From positions 1 through 34,099 of the forward strand of contig JABIWF010000142.1 in assembly GCA_018701175.1 (NCBI GenBank): 34,099 bases of DNA. Direction: 5' to 3'. The notes under the pieces were generated by a model that was not told the DNA's origin, searched no databases, and saw only the letters and a program-made list of their open reading frames with translations. Every line of letters starts with the position of its first letter. Within the stretch, counting starts at the first letter, position 1. A program made the translations under genes and the position numbers. Shown in pieces: positions 24,316-32,651 of the stretch. This stretch comes from Methanobacteriota archaeon (GTDB taxonomy: Archaea > Thermoplasmatota > Poseidoniia > Poseidoniales > Poseidoniaceae).

Positions 24316-25167
24316 TTATTCCTCGTGAGGTGTGAACAGAATTGTAGAACCTGCCCGGACAAATTCTCCCTTTGGATGCGCCGAATTCTGTTCCTCGGCA
24401 GAGACCACGTTTGGCATGAAAGAGTGAGCCGGTACACGGATATCGACTCGGGAGCCGAGACGAATCATGCCATACCGCTGACCTCGACGGACCTCGGTGT
24501 CGATCGCGAGCCATGGCACAATTGTTCGAGCCAATGCACCCGATATTTGCGTCACTTCTACCATGAGTTTGGACTCTCCTTTGAACACACTACGCACCCT
24601 CTCGTTGTATTGGCTTTCCTTCTTGTAAGCAGCCAGAAAAGGACCACGGCGTAGTCCCTTTCCTGCTCTGTGCTCCATCCGATGAAGCGTTCCTGCAAGC
24701 GGAGAACGATTGACATGGACATCAAGTGGAGACATGAATATGGCGATTCGATAGACATCCTTCTTCGATTCTTCACCCTTTTTCACCGGCTCAAATCGCT
24801 GCTCAGTTTCGAAATGGAGGGGGTTTTCTAAAGGAACAGGATACCAGTCTCCAGTAAGTGAATTCGATTCGCAATCACCTGAGTCCATCTCGTCTTTGTT
24901 TGGGCGCCGGCCTGTTGCCCGTTCTCGGCGGATGAACATAACATGCCCGTCAGCAGGACTTACCAAAACGCCCTCGTCACGAGGGATTGGGCGGTCTGGG
25001 TCTCGCCAAAAATTAGCGAAGAAAGCGGAGAGCATAAGGCAAAAAATCCCAAACAATGGAATCAATCCATACAGAGAATCAATTGTTGCCCCGATAATAA
25101 GGGCGCTTCCTCCCATCATCAGAGGGATAAGAACTGGAGCGTGGCCGCCATGGGCCAGTCCACCCAT
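24316..25167 (-). CDS. phosphatidylserine decarboxylase-family enzyme (archaetidylserine decarboxylase)
   Basis: 283 residues. Two hydrophobic segments at about 11-29 and 32-52 anchor it, followed by FWRDPDRPIPRDEGVLVSPADG (Asp73), RIAIFMSPLDVHVNRSPLAG (His151), and RYGMIRLGSRVDIRVPA, where Ser239 in GSR would become the pyruvoyl group after self-cleavage. Asp, His and Ser make the self-processing triad of this family. In archaea the substrate would be archaetidylserine, giving an ethanolamine head group. Compared with short archaeal members it carries an insertion of about 50 residues (85-135), rich in charged residues, between the SPADG and DVHVN motifs. ATG 25167 lies ten bases after the coiled-coil gene's stop with GAGG in between, so the two are cotranscribed. 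Confidence 0.87.
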   Translation of the reverse strand: MGGLAHGGHAPVLIPLMMGGSALIIGATIDSLYGLIPLFGIFCLMLSAFFANFWRDPDRPIPRDEGVLVSPADGHVMFIRRERATGRRPNKDEMDSGDCESNSLTGDWYPVPLENPLHFETEQRFEPVKKGEESKKDVYRIAIFMSPLDVHVNRSPLAGTLHRMEHRAGKGLRRGPFLAAYKKESQYNERVRSVFKGESKLMVEVTQISGALARTIVPWLAIDTEVRRGQRYGMIRLGSRVDIRVPAHSFMPNVVSAEEQNSAHPKGEFVRAGSTILFTPHEE

Positions 25168-25176
25168 AAAATCGCC

Positions 25177-25944
25177 TCACTCAGCCCAAGGGTCGTCGCC
25201 ATCAGCCCAAGTAGCAGCAGCGGTGGTTTCAGGAGCAGCAGTTTCCACAACTTCCTCAGTTGCCTCCTCTGCGATCTCTTCGACGGCTTCCTCTGGTGAT
25301 GCTTCTACAACTTCCACGGATTCTGTCGATTCTTCAGCCGCCTTACCCTCAGTGTCGGCCTCAGCCAAGTCGGACGCTCGCGCCTCGACCATGTCTTCCA
25401 TACGTTCAGTGAATGCACGGGCCATGTGTTGTGATTTTCGCTCTGCTTCGATTGCTCGCTCAATCATTTCATAACGGACCTTAATTGCCTTGTTGAGGTC
25501 TTCGAAAATTTGCATGTGGTCGACATACCAGTCGTCACGTGCTTTCATTTCGACAACAGCGTGTTTCAAATCGTTGTCAAGTTCCTCAGCAATGCTGAAC
25601 ACAGTACTCACACGGTTCTTTTCACGGGAGTACTTTTCCTCCATCTTTTCCAATTCAGGTTCAAGGTGTTCAACCTTCTTTGAGGCTTTGACAGCACGAA
25701 GTTCAAGTTCGCGGATTCGGACTTCTTTCTCGGAAAGAAGTGCCTCTTGAGTTTCCTTTTCGATTTCTCGTTCGATGATTTCCTTTTCCAAGACTTCAAT
25801 GGTTGCCACAGCATCCTCAAGATCAGACTGGGCAGAGGTGAACGCTTCATACAGGACCTTGATTTGGTCTTCGTATTCTTCAGCGGTCAATTTCTTCACA
25901 GCTGGTTCAAAATCCGCTGGTGTAATGGTTCCATCTTCGGTCAT
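25177..25944 (-). CDS. coiled-coil protein with acidic Ala/Glu tail, unknown function
   Basis: About 255 residues. Residues 15-180 are almost purely helical heptad-like sequence (LYEAFTSAQSDLEDAVATIE; KEVRIRELELRAVKASKKVE), so a long coiled coil or rod is expected. The last 65 residues are low-complexity, rich in Glu, Ala, Val and Thr, ending DGDDPWAE. There is no signal peptide or membrane helix from the chosen start. The function is unrecognised; a scaffold or cytoskeletal-like role is a guess. ATG 25944 with GGTGA upstream is preferred to a start at 26043, which would add a hydrophobic non-conserved-looking leader. It sits directly upstream of PSD and may work at the membrane with it. Confidence 0.65.
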   Translation of the reverse strand: MTEDGTITPADFEPAVKKLTAEEYEDQIKVLYEAFTSAQSDLEDAVATIEVLEKEIIEREIEKETQEALLSEKEVRIRELELRAVKASKKVEHLEPELEKMEEKYSREKNRVSTVFSIAEELDNDLKHAVVEMKARDDWYVDHMQIFEDLNKAIKVRYEMIERAIEAERKSQHMARAFTERMEDMVEARASDLAEADTEGKAAEESTESVEVVEASPEEAVEEIAEEATEEVVETAAPETTAAATWADGDDPWAE

Positions 25945-26043
25945 TCCTTCACCCGGAGGCAAGCCTCCGTGAACACCCACACACCTCCACCCTATCAAGC
26001 CGACGCTTAGTAGGACTGATTCCATGGGCCAATTGAGCCGCAA

Positions 26044-27006
26044 TCAACAGTACGAATCGGTTACCGAAACAAGTTCCCGAGCGATACTTACCTCGCCCAT
26101 CGAATGACCAGCATCAGGGACCAGAACCAATTGGCTTGAGGGGACTGCTTTATGCAATTCCCACGCACTACGAGCCGGGCAAACTACATCGTACCGACCT
26201 TGGACAATGTGCATAGGAAGGTGTTGAATAGAGTCAACGTGGTTGAGAATATGTGCTTCTTCAAGGAAAATAGCATTGATGAAGTAATGACATTCAATAC
26301 GGGCGAACGCAACTGCAAAATCCAAATCTTCGGCTTTTTCAAGGTATGAATCATCAGGGAACAATCGACTTGTTGCCATTTCCCATCGCGTCCACTCTTT
26401 CGCCGCAGCGCGGCGAACATCGACATCATCACTGGTTAGGCGAGTGTAGTAGGCTTTGATGAGATCGTTTTGCTCCTCGAGTGGAATATGTTCGCGATAT
26501 CCTTCAAATGCATCTGGGAAAATGTGACTTGCTCCGTCTTGGTAAAACCAGTGCAATTCACTTTTGCGACACATGAAGATGCCCCGCAGCATTAGACTTA
26601 GGGCGCGTTCGGGGTATTGTTGTGCGTAGACAAGGGAGAGAGTAGAACCCCATGAACCGCCGAAAACATGCCACTCATCAATTCCAAATGTTTCTCGCAG
26701 CAGTTCAATATCATGAACGGACGCTTGTGTCGTGTTGTCTTCTAATTCAGCGTAAGGAGTTGATTTCCCACAACCGCGCTGGTCGAATTGAATGATGTTG
26801 TAGGCACTTGGATCGAAGTATCTACGGTACGCTGGTTGGCCGCCGCCACCTGGGCCGCCGTGAATCACAATGACCGGCATACCGTCAGGGTTTCCGCTCT
26901 TCTCCCAAGCAATGGTATGTACATCTGAAACCGGCAACATACCGGTTTCATAGGGTTCAATAAGCGGGTACAATACATCATCTATGGTTGTCGTAACATC
27001 GAGCAT
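26044..27006 (-). CDS. pip: proline iminopeptidase (alpha/beta hydrolase, S33)
   Basis: About 320 residues from ATG 27006, the usual length for the family. Visible are IHGGPGGGGQPAYRRYFDP (oxyanion loop HGGPG), FDQRGCGKSTPYA, the nucleophile elbow FGGSWGSTLSL with Ser near 118, LMLRGIFMCRKSELHWFYQDG, the acid in VQGRYDVVCPA (near 272) and the histidine in VPDAGHSMGE (near 300). It releases N-terminal proline from peptides in the cytosol. The upstream in-frame stretch to 27177 overlaps the divergent methyltransferase gene and has no family match. The ORF starts 39 bases from the divergent methyltransferase start at 27046. Confidence 0.92.
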   Translation of the reverse strand: MLDVTTTIDDVLYPLIEPYETGMLPVSDVHTIAWEKSGNPDGMPVIVIHGGPGGGGQPAYRRYFDPSAYNIIQFDQRGCGKSTPYAELEDNTTQASVHDIELLRETFGIDEWHVFGGSWGSTLSLVYAQQYPERALSLMLRGIFMCRKSELHWFYQDGASHIFPDAFEGYREHIPLEEQNDLIKAYYTRLTSDDVDVRRAAAKEWTRWEMATSRLFPDDSYLEKAEDLDFAVAFARIECHYFINAIFLEEAHILNHVDSIQHLPMHIVQGRYDVVCPARSAWELHKAVPSSQLVLVPDAGHSMGEVSIARELVSVTDSYC

Positions 27007-27045
27007 GAACACTTCGTTAAGCCGGCGAATATTGTTCTTATCGGA

Positions 27046-27702
27046 ATGGACATCTTCTTGGAATGGGTCGGCTCGACTGTTTCTATGAGCCGAAGAGAAG
27101 CGACCGAAGTATTCAGTGAATGGGCTGAAAAAGGCAAGGATAAAGGCATGGAAAATGGACATGCTGCATCGGTCCACGCCATGCTAGAACTTGGCGGAAT
27201 TCCCCGTTCAGATAACTATTCGGCCGTCGACATTGGATGCGGCAACGGGTGGGTTTGCAGATTGCTTGCCCAAGATGAATCATGCACTCGAGTTCTCGGT
27301 GTTGATGGCTCAGAGGCAATGATTTCCAAAGCACGACAGATTGATTCCAACGGCGAGTATAAGGTTACAAAGTTGCCCGAATGGATGCCATCTGAAAAAT
27401 TTGATTTTATCCACAGCATGGAGTTCCTGTATTACCTCCATGACCCACAATCCATGCTCAAGCAACTGCATGAAAACTGGCTAAACAGCGGTGGAATGTT
27501 GGTTGCGGGTATTGATCACTACCGTGAAAACGATGACAGCCACGATTGGCCCGACGCCCTGAATGTTCACATGACCACACTCAGCATCGATGAATGGAAA
27601 GCAGCCATGATTGAAGCTGGCTTTATTGATGTAGAAATGCACCAAGTTGCTGCAAGTGAATCATTCCTCGGAACGCTTGTCATGTGCGGCAAAAAAAACT
27701 AA
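27046..27702 (+). CDS. class I SAM-dependent methyltransferase
   Basis: 218 residues. Motif I is VDIGCGNGWVCRLL, followed by the acidic VLGVDGSEAMISKAR, FDFIHSMEFLYYLHDPQSML as motif IV/post-II, and a GG-containing LNSGGMLVAGIDHY. This is a standard Rossmann methyltransferase of the UbiE/Methyltransf_11 kind with an unknown substrate. An N-terminal FSEWAEKGKDKGMENGH segment is probably a substrate or lid element. ATG 27085 (MSRREATEVF) is an equally possible start; neither has a clear ribosome binding site, so leaderless initiation is likely. The stop overlaps the convergent helicase stop by four bases. Confidence 0.8.
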   Translation: MDIFLEWVGSTVSMSRREATEVFSEWAEKGKDKGMENGHAASVHAMLELGGIPRSDNYSAVDIGCGNGWVCRLLAQDESCTRVLGVDGSEAMISKARQIDSNGEYKVTKLPEWMPSEKFDFIHSMEFLYYLHDPQSMLKQLHENWLNSGGMLVAGIDHYRENDDSHDWPDALNVHMTTLSIDEWKAAMIEAGFIDVEMHQVAASESFLGTLVMCGKKN

Positions 27703-30700
27703 TCTTCATCAGCCGAAACTGGGCCAAGTGATGAGCCTTCTGGGCCACACAACCGTATTTGCCCTCGGGCAAACGGGCACTGTGAACACACTTCAGATTT
27801 CTCTTCTGGCAAGCGTGGAGGTTCATCCAATGCACCGGGAGTTGCAGAAAGTTGTGCCATCCATTCAAGATGGTCGGCCAAGGTCGAAGTTGCGGATTCG
27901 TACTCGGTTTGCGTCAACTGAACCATTCGTCCCGACGCCCCGATAAGCAGGGCAGGAGGTAGGATTCTGCGGCGCTCGTCGGCTGGCTTCTGTTGTTCAA
28001 GAACTTCCAATGCAAGGGAATAGAGCGTCAACTGCAGACGGTGTTCATCCAGTATCGAGCGTTCCTCCAAGGTCGAAGGGAAAGGTACCAACGCATCTCC
28101 TTTGTACCTCTGAAGTCTACTTCCTTGGTTCGGGTTTTCAGAATTAAATTCATCCCTGCATCCCTTGGTTTTAAGGTCCACAACCTGAAGGCATCCGTTG
28201 CCTTCTGTATCACGTAACGCAAGCACCAAATCTGCTCGTCCGTCAAAGATAACATCAACATGGTCAATTTGGGCAATGTTCTGTTCTCCTTCGACCGAAA
28301 AACTGGTTCGCATCAGACCATCAAATCCAACTTTATGTCGGAAAAAGAACGGGAGTTCTGTTCGTAATCCTTCAACACTGAAACCAAAGTGTTGCTCACC
28401 TGCAGCATATCGTCCAAGCAATCCTTCCCGTACGAGTTTACCGAGTTGAGCCAAGCGGCTCAATGTTGCCTCGAATGCATCTGAGCCGGAAGAAGTAATG
28501 CCTTCTTCAGCCAAAACGCGCTCGATGGTTTCCTTATCATCGAGCAAATCCTCTCCATCAAAAACCCATGCTGGCGGCAGAGGAATGGACGGTGGTGCAT
28601 TCTTGACGCATGGATTTTCCAAACCAATTTCTACCAATCGATGCATGAGCGTTCCAAAAACAGTTGCAGGAGGATAGATTGTGGCTGAAAATTCAGAAGA
28701 AGGGCGGTTCAAAAACAAGTTCAATGGTTCCGGATTCCAACCCTTCACCTCAGAAAGCCAATGACGGCGAGGGCAGGCGAAACTGGTATCCAGTCCATGG
28801 GCGGTCATCCGCATCATTTCACTCACCAAAGGAAGAGGTTGTTCTGAAGTTACTACAGGTTGGAGACCGTTGAGGTGGGCCTCTAGGTTCATCCATCTCT
28901 GCAAAGGAGTGGCTGTCGTAAGGCCAGGGAAACAGTCCGGCGAGTGGTAGATGTACAGCGATTGAACAGAATGAGGGCCTAAGCAAGCATCGTGAATCAA
29001 GGACCGTGGATTGATCGAAAGAGTTGTTTCCTTGTATTGCGGGAGTTGTTCACCAAAGACGTCGTTTTCTTGAAGCCATGGTGAATTTTCTATGTGATGT
29101 TGGTGGGATAAACTACGCAATCCATCAAGCCACATCGCACCCATAGTCTTCATCGAAGGTTTACTCTTGAATCCAATACAATGGGTTTCTTCATCAATTG
29201 TAGCCGAATCACTCGGAGAACCGACGACGATCAGTCTGTCCTTTACCCGGGTTAATGCCACATAGAACTCTCGCCTACGTTCTGCTTGACGCTGAGCATG
29301 ATCCATTCGCTTAGCGAACTCCCAAAGTCCATCATCAGGTCGGTCGCGTGAGGACCAAGGATTGATTCTGCCTGCCACCACTTGGGGTGTGACCAAGACA
29401 TTGTTTCGAACTGCCAATGATGCGTCTGATTTCCCAGCGTGGAACATTCCTGCGACGACAACAACAGGAGCCTGGAGACCTTTTGCACCGTGAATCGTCA
29501 TTACTTGCACTGCTCCGCCTGATGGAGTAATAATGGCTGATGGACCTTTTCCTCCCAGCGACTGGAGAGATTTCATTCGATTGAAAATAGCGGAAGCCTC
29601 GTGACCCAATTCATTTCCAATTGAGGTTGCGAGAGCACACCATGCCTCAGCATTCTGACGTGAAGTGTCGTCTGAATACGCCAAAAGCAAGTCCGAGTGG
29701 TCAAGGATCGTGTCAAACACATCGTGTACGGCACCCTGTTGTACGAGAGATTCCATGTGGGCTACAAGCCGTTGAACTGACTCATTTGGAGCATATTCGT
29801 GTATTTTCTGCCACCAAGTTTTATCTTTGTCTGACGACATCATGGCATGGGCTTGAACATCGTTGAAACCGAAGACTGGAGAACGAGCAAGAGACAATGC
29901 AGCATGGCGAGAATGAGGGAAAGCAATCAATTCAAGGCATGCCAGGAGAGGGGAGACAACCGGTCGTTGAAGAAGTGCCCCCTGTCGATCGGCCATAACT
30001 GGAATCCCTCGTGATTGAAGCCGCTGTATGAGATCTGGAATGTACTTTCGAGAGTGAACCAGTATGATGACATCTTCTGGAAGTACGGAAGTTTGAGTCG
30101 ATGCTACTCGATGATAGCCGTTCACCGAAGCATCCCAAACTTGAGTTGGGCTTTGTGTAACGAGCGCTTGCAAACGTGCGGCAATCAATTCATTCTCGAG
30201 ATGGGCTCTTTTTGCTTCGGGGTCTGCAAATGTATCTATCCTCTGTTCAAGGTCAAGACTTGGCGGCTCAACGCCAATCTGCAGTGGTAATAACCACTCC
30301 AATACGCCTTCATCATCAATATCTCGTGCAGGATGGAGCGATTGCGATTCAGCATGCCAATCTCCCGGAAGAACATAATGCCGTTCATCGAAGACGTCGT
30401 CAAACATACCGTTCATCGTTCGCATCAAATTGTGCAAAGTTCGATGGTTTGAAGTTAAATCAATATGGCCGAGAAGTCGACGTTCTCGCCGTTCATCTGA
30501 AACCAAACGAGAATGTTCCTCTCCGTCTTCAAAACCGACCTCGATATGCTCCCACAACTGCGATTTGACGACCGAGCCCTCAATTTGAGAACCTTGAATG
30601 AAAGAATTTCCTGCACCAACTGGGCGTGGATCTCTGCCGCAACCATCAGCGTGCAAATGCTGCAACCTTGGTTCAGACTGTTCGATTGAATTAGCGGTTT

Positions 30701-32651
30701 GAATCGCCGCAACTGTTCGACGCATCACCGTAACCTCTGCTTGACGGAATCTGTAGATACTTTGCTTCATGTCACCAACAATGCAAACAGTCGGATCCCA
30801 TGGGCCCAGTGGATTCTGTGGCTCATCTGCCTCAAGTCTACGACGACCCCACAGACGAGCGAGTAATCGGAAGTGAGCTGGATTCGTGTCTTGGTATTCA
30901 TCGATGATGAAGGCTCGATATTGGCGGCGTATTGTTTGCAGAGTGTAGAAACGACGTTGAAGGTCTTCATAGCATGCCTGATCGTTTTCAGCCAAACGCA
31001 TTGCGCGCGAAACATGTTGATCCGACCAAGGTTCGTCGCCGAGTCTTTCTAGGGTTTGAACCACTTCGGGGGGATACACGTGGCGAACCATGTCTGGGCA
31101 TCGAGCCAGCAACAAGTCAGCCACAAGGCGCTGAATATCGTCGTAATCATGCACACCTTCGTGGGCTTTTCGAAGTGACAGAATATCTTGGCAGCCCCGA
31201 TGAACGACGAGTAAATCATTGAGAACATTGGTTTGGAGTTCATGTGAAATTCGGAGGCGTCCTTCGGGCGCAAGGTCACTGAACGACAAAGTTACTTCTT
31301 GACAACGAATCTTTGAATCCTCGGGCAAAAACGGTAGTTCCGAAGAGGGATTGAGTAAGAAAGCACTGCGACCAAGGAGACAAACCAACCTACCAAGACG
31401 ACTTGTCAAGAGTTTTTTCAATTCTGTTCCAGCTTCAAGCGCATCTTCGACCACCGCTTCTTTTTGAGTTTTTGAAACGCCCCGGGCACCAGATTTCGAT
31501 AGAAGACCGGAATGCCACCCCTCTGAATGATTCGCTTGAGGTAGGCCTCCTTTGGGGAAGAAATTCGGCTCATCTTCAGACAATTGACTTGTTGTTGTTG
31601 CGGCAATAGCCACCTGCCAAACCCATTGCAGGCATTCGCCTTGGTCTTCAGGAAGAGCTTGGCGAGCCAGTGCGGTAAGATGGTTAAATCGTGTAAGAGT
31701 TGTTCCAATGCCTGCCTCGCAAGCGTGGACGTAACTTGCTGCATGAGCCATGTAAACATCGACCCATTCTGAAAGGGTGTTTTGTAAGGTTTGAGCGAAT
31801 TCAACAACGGTGTGCCGAACGGGTTCAAGGAACATATCCATGAGGACTTCGTGAGGCATTGGCCCGACTCCAGTCCAATCGAACCCGAGTGTTTGAGCTC
31901 GTGTGAGCATGGCTTGATACGCCTCTTCAACAAACAGAGATTTACCAAGCATTCCACTCAAGACCACGGCGGAACGTTCCTGTCCCCCAAGGAGTACGGC
32001 GAGCCGGTTCCTCGATTCGAGGAATGCTCCAATGTGTCCACGTACTCCTGCCTCGTGTGCATCATCAATGGTTCGAATTCGCCAAGCTGAATGGAGTGCC
32101 TCTTGAATGAGAAGTGGGGCGCGTTCTTCAGAAATTTGTTCTCGACTTGGATGAACTGCGACCAAGTCAAGATGCGGTGATACAAGTTGCGAGAGGAAAG
32201 CATCGATGGTCGAGATTGGTGCTTCATCGAGAGCCGACATCAATGTCTCGATGTCACCCTCACGAATTCGAGGATCAAAAATACCCTCATAGTCTCCTTT
32301 TTCAAGCGGTGAAGCACGGCTTTGACCGACCCTATGACGGATTCTTGCTTTCAACTCAGCAGCGGCTTTCTTGGTGAATGTAATGGCGACAACTTCGCTT
32401 GGCAGCAGCCCTTTCCATTCCTTGGGTGGAGTTCGTTGTCGAGGTGGTGCTCGCAAAAACCCACTTGCCTGAATCGATTCTCGAGGACCGGTAGGGAGCA
32501 AGTGAGTCGCACGTTGTTCCGAAGAGAGAAGATGTTGCACATAGCGCTCAGCCATAACAGTCGTTTTTCCAGTACCTGCGCCGGCATCTAACGCAATGTG
32601 CTTGTCGAGGTCAAGCCCAAGACGCTGACTCCGATTAAATCGAATAATCAA
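27699..32651 (-). CDS. AddA/RecB-like UvrD-family helicase-nuclease with cysteine cluster
   Basis: 1650 residues. The superfamily 1 helicase set is complete: Gln9 Q-motif, Walker A GAGTGKTT with Lys29, VAITFTKKAAAELKARI, IIDEYQDTNPAHF (Asp584/Glu585), VCIVGDMKQSIYRFRQAEV, LTSNHRTLHNLM, VMTIHGAKGLQAPVVVVAG and FYVALTRVKDRLIVVG. A C-terminal PD-(D/E)XK nuclease follows: DGRADLVL (Asp1474), VVDLKTKG (Asp1492, Lys1494) and LQLTLYSLAL. Cys1293 (FACPRRHW), Cys1622, Cys1625 and Cys1635 flank it in the layout of AddB/Cas4-type iron-sulfur nucleases. It should unwind and trim DNA ends before recombination. The start is a TTG sharing bases with the upstream stop, backed by GGGGGTGA six bases before it. 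Confidence 0.85.
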   Translation of the reverse strand: MIIRFNRSQRLGLDLDKHIALDAGAGTGKTTVMAERYVQHLLSSEQRATHLLPTGPRESIQASGFLRAPPRQRTPPKEWKGLLPSEVVAITFTKKAAAELKARIRHRVGQSRASPLEKGDYEGIFDPRIREGDIETLMSALDEAPISTIDAFLSQLVSPHLDLVAVHPSREQISEERAPLLIQEALHSAWRIRTIDDAHEAGVRGHIGAFLESRNRLAVLLGGQERSAVVLSGMLGKSLFVEEAYQAMLTRAQTLGFDWTGVGPMPHEVLMDMFLEPVRHTVVEFAQTLQNTLSEWVDVYMAHAASYVHACEAGIGTTLTRFNHLTALARQALPEDQGECLQWVWQVAIAATTTSQLSEDEPNFFPKGGLPQANHSEGWHSGLLSKSGARGVSKTQKEAVVEDALEAGTELKKLLTSRLGRLVCLLGRSAFLLNPSSELPFLPEDSKIRCQEVTLSFSDLAPEGRLRISHELQTNVLNDLLVVHRGCQDILSLRKAHEGVHDYDDIQRLVADLLLARCPDMVRHVYPPEVVQTLERLGDEPWSDQHVSRAMRLAENDQACYEDLQRRFYTLQTIRRQYRAFIIDEYQDTNPAHFRLLARLWGRRRLEADEPQNPLGPWDPTVCIVGDMKQSIYRFRQAEVTVMRRTVAAIQTANSIEQSEPRLQHLHADGCGRDPRPVGAGNSFIQGSQIEGSVVKSQLWEHIEVGFEDGEEHSRLVSDERRERRLLGHIDLTSNHRTLHNLMRTMNGMFDDVFDERHYVLPGDWHAESQSLHPARDIDDEGVLEWLLPLQIGVEPPSLDLEQRIDTFADPEAKRAHLENELIAARLQALVTQSPTQVWDASVNGYHRVASTQTSVLPEDVIILVHSRKYIPDLIQRLQSRGIPVMADRQGALLQRPVVSPLLACLELIAFPHSRHAALSLARSPVFGFNDVQAHAMMSSDKDKTWWQKIHEYAPNESVQRLVAHMESLVQQGAVHDVFDTILDHSDLLLAYSDDTSRQNAEAWCALATSIGNELGHEASAIFNRMKSLQSLGGKGPSAIITPSGGAVQVMTIHGAKGLQAPVVVVAGMFHAGKSDASLAVRNNVLVTPQVVAGRINPWSSRDRPDDGLWEFAKRMDHAQRQAERRREFYVALTRVKDRLIVVGSPSDSATIDEETHCIGFKSKPSMKTMGAMWLDGLRSLSHQHHIENSPWLQENDVFGEQLPQYKETTLSINPRSLIHDACLGPHSVQSLYIYHSPDCFPGLTTATPLQRWMNLEAHLNGLQPVVTSEQPLPLVSEMMRMTAHGLDTSFACPRRHWLSEVKGWNPEPLNLFLNRPSSEFSATIYPPATVFGTLMHRLVEIGLENPCVKNAPPSIPLPPAWVFDGEDLLDDKETIERVLAEEGITSSGSDAFEATLSRLAQLGKLVREGLLGRYAAGEQHFGFSVEGLRTELPFFFRHKVGFDGLMRTSFSVEGEQNIAQIDHVDVIFDGRADLVLALRDTEGNGCLQVVDLKTKGCRDEFNSENPNQGSRLQRYKGDALVPFPSTLEERSILDEHRLQLTLYSLALEVLEQQKPADERRRILPPALLIGASGRMVQLTQTEYESATSTLADHLEWMAQLSATPGALDEPPRLPEEKSEVCSQCPFARGQIRLCGPEGSSLGPVSADED

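Noticed and set aside
24896-25474. 192-residue Ser/Ala-rich plus-strand frame
   Set aside because: Its low-complexity sequence mirrors the Glu/Ala-rich tail of the minus-strand coiled-coil protein.
27691-27698. Run of eight A before the methyltransferase stop as a slippage site or terminator
   Set aside because: It encodes the natural Lys-Lys end of the protein and lies within coding sequence on the plus strand; no frameshift product is implied.
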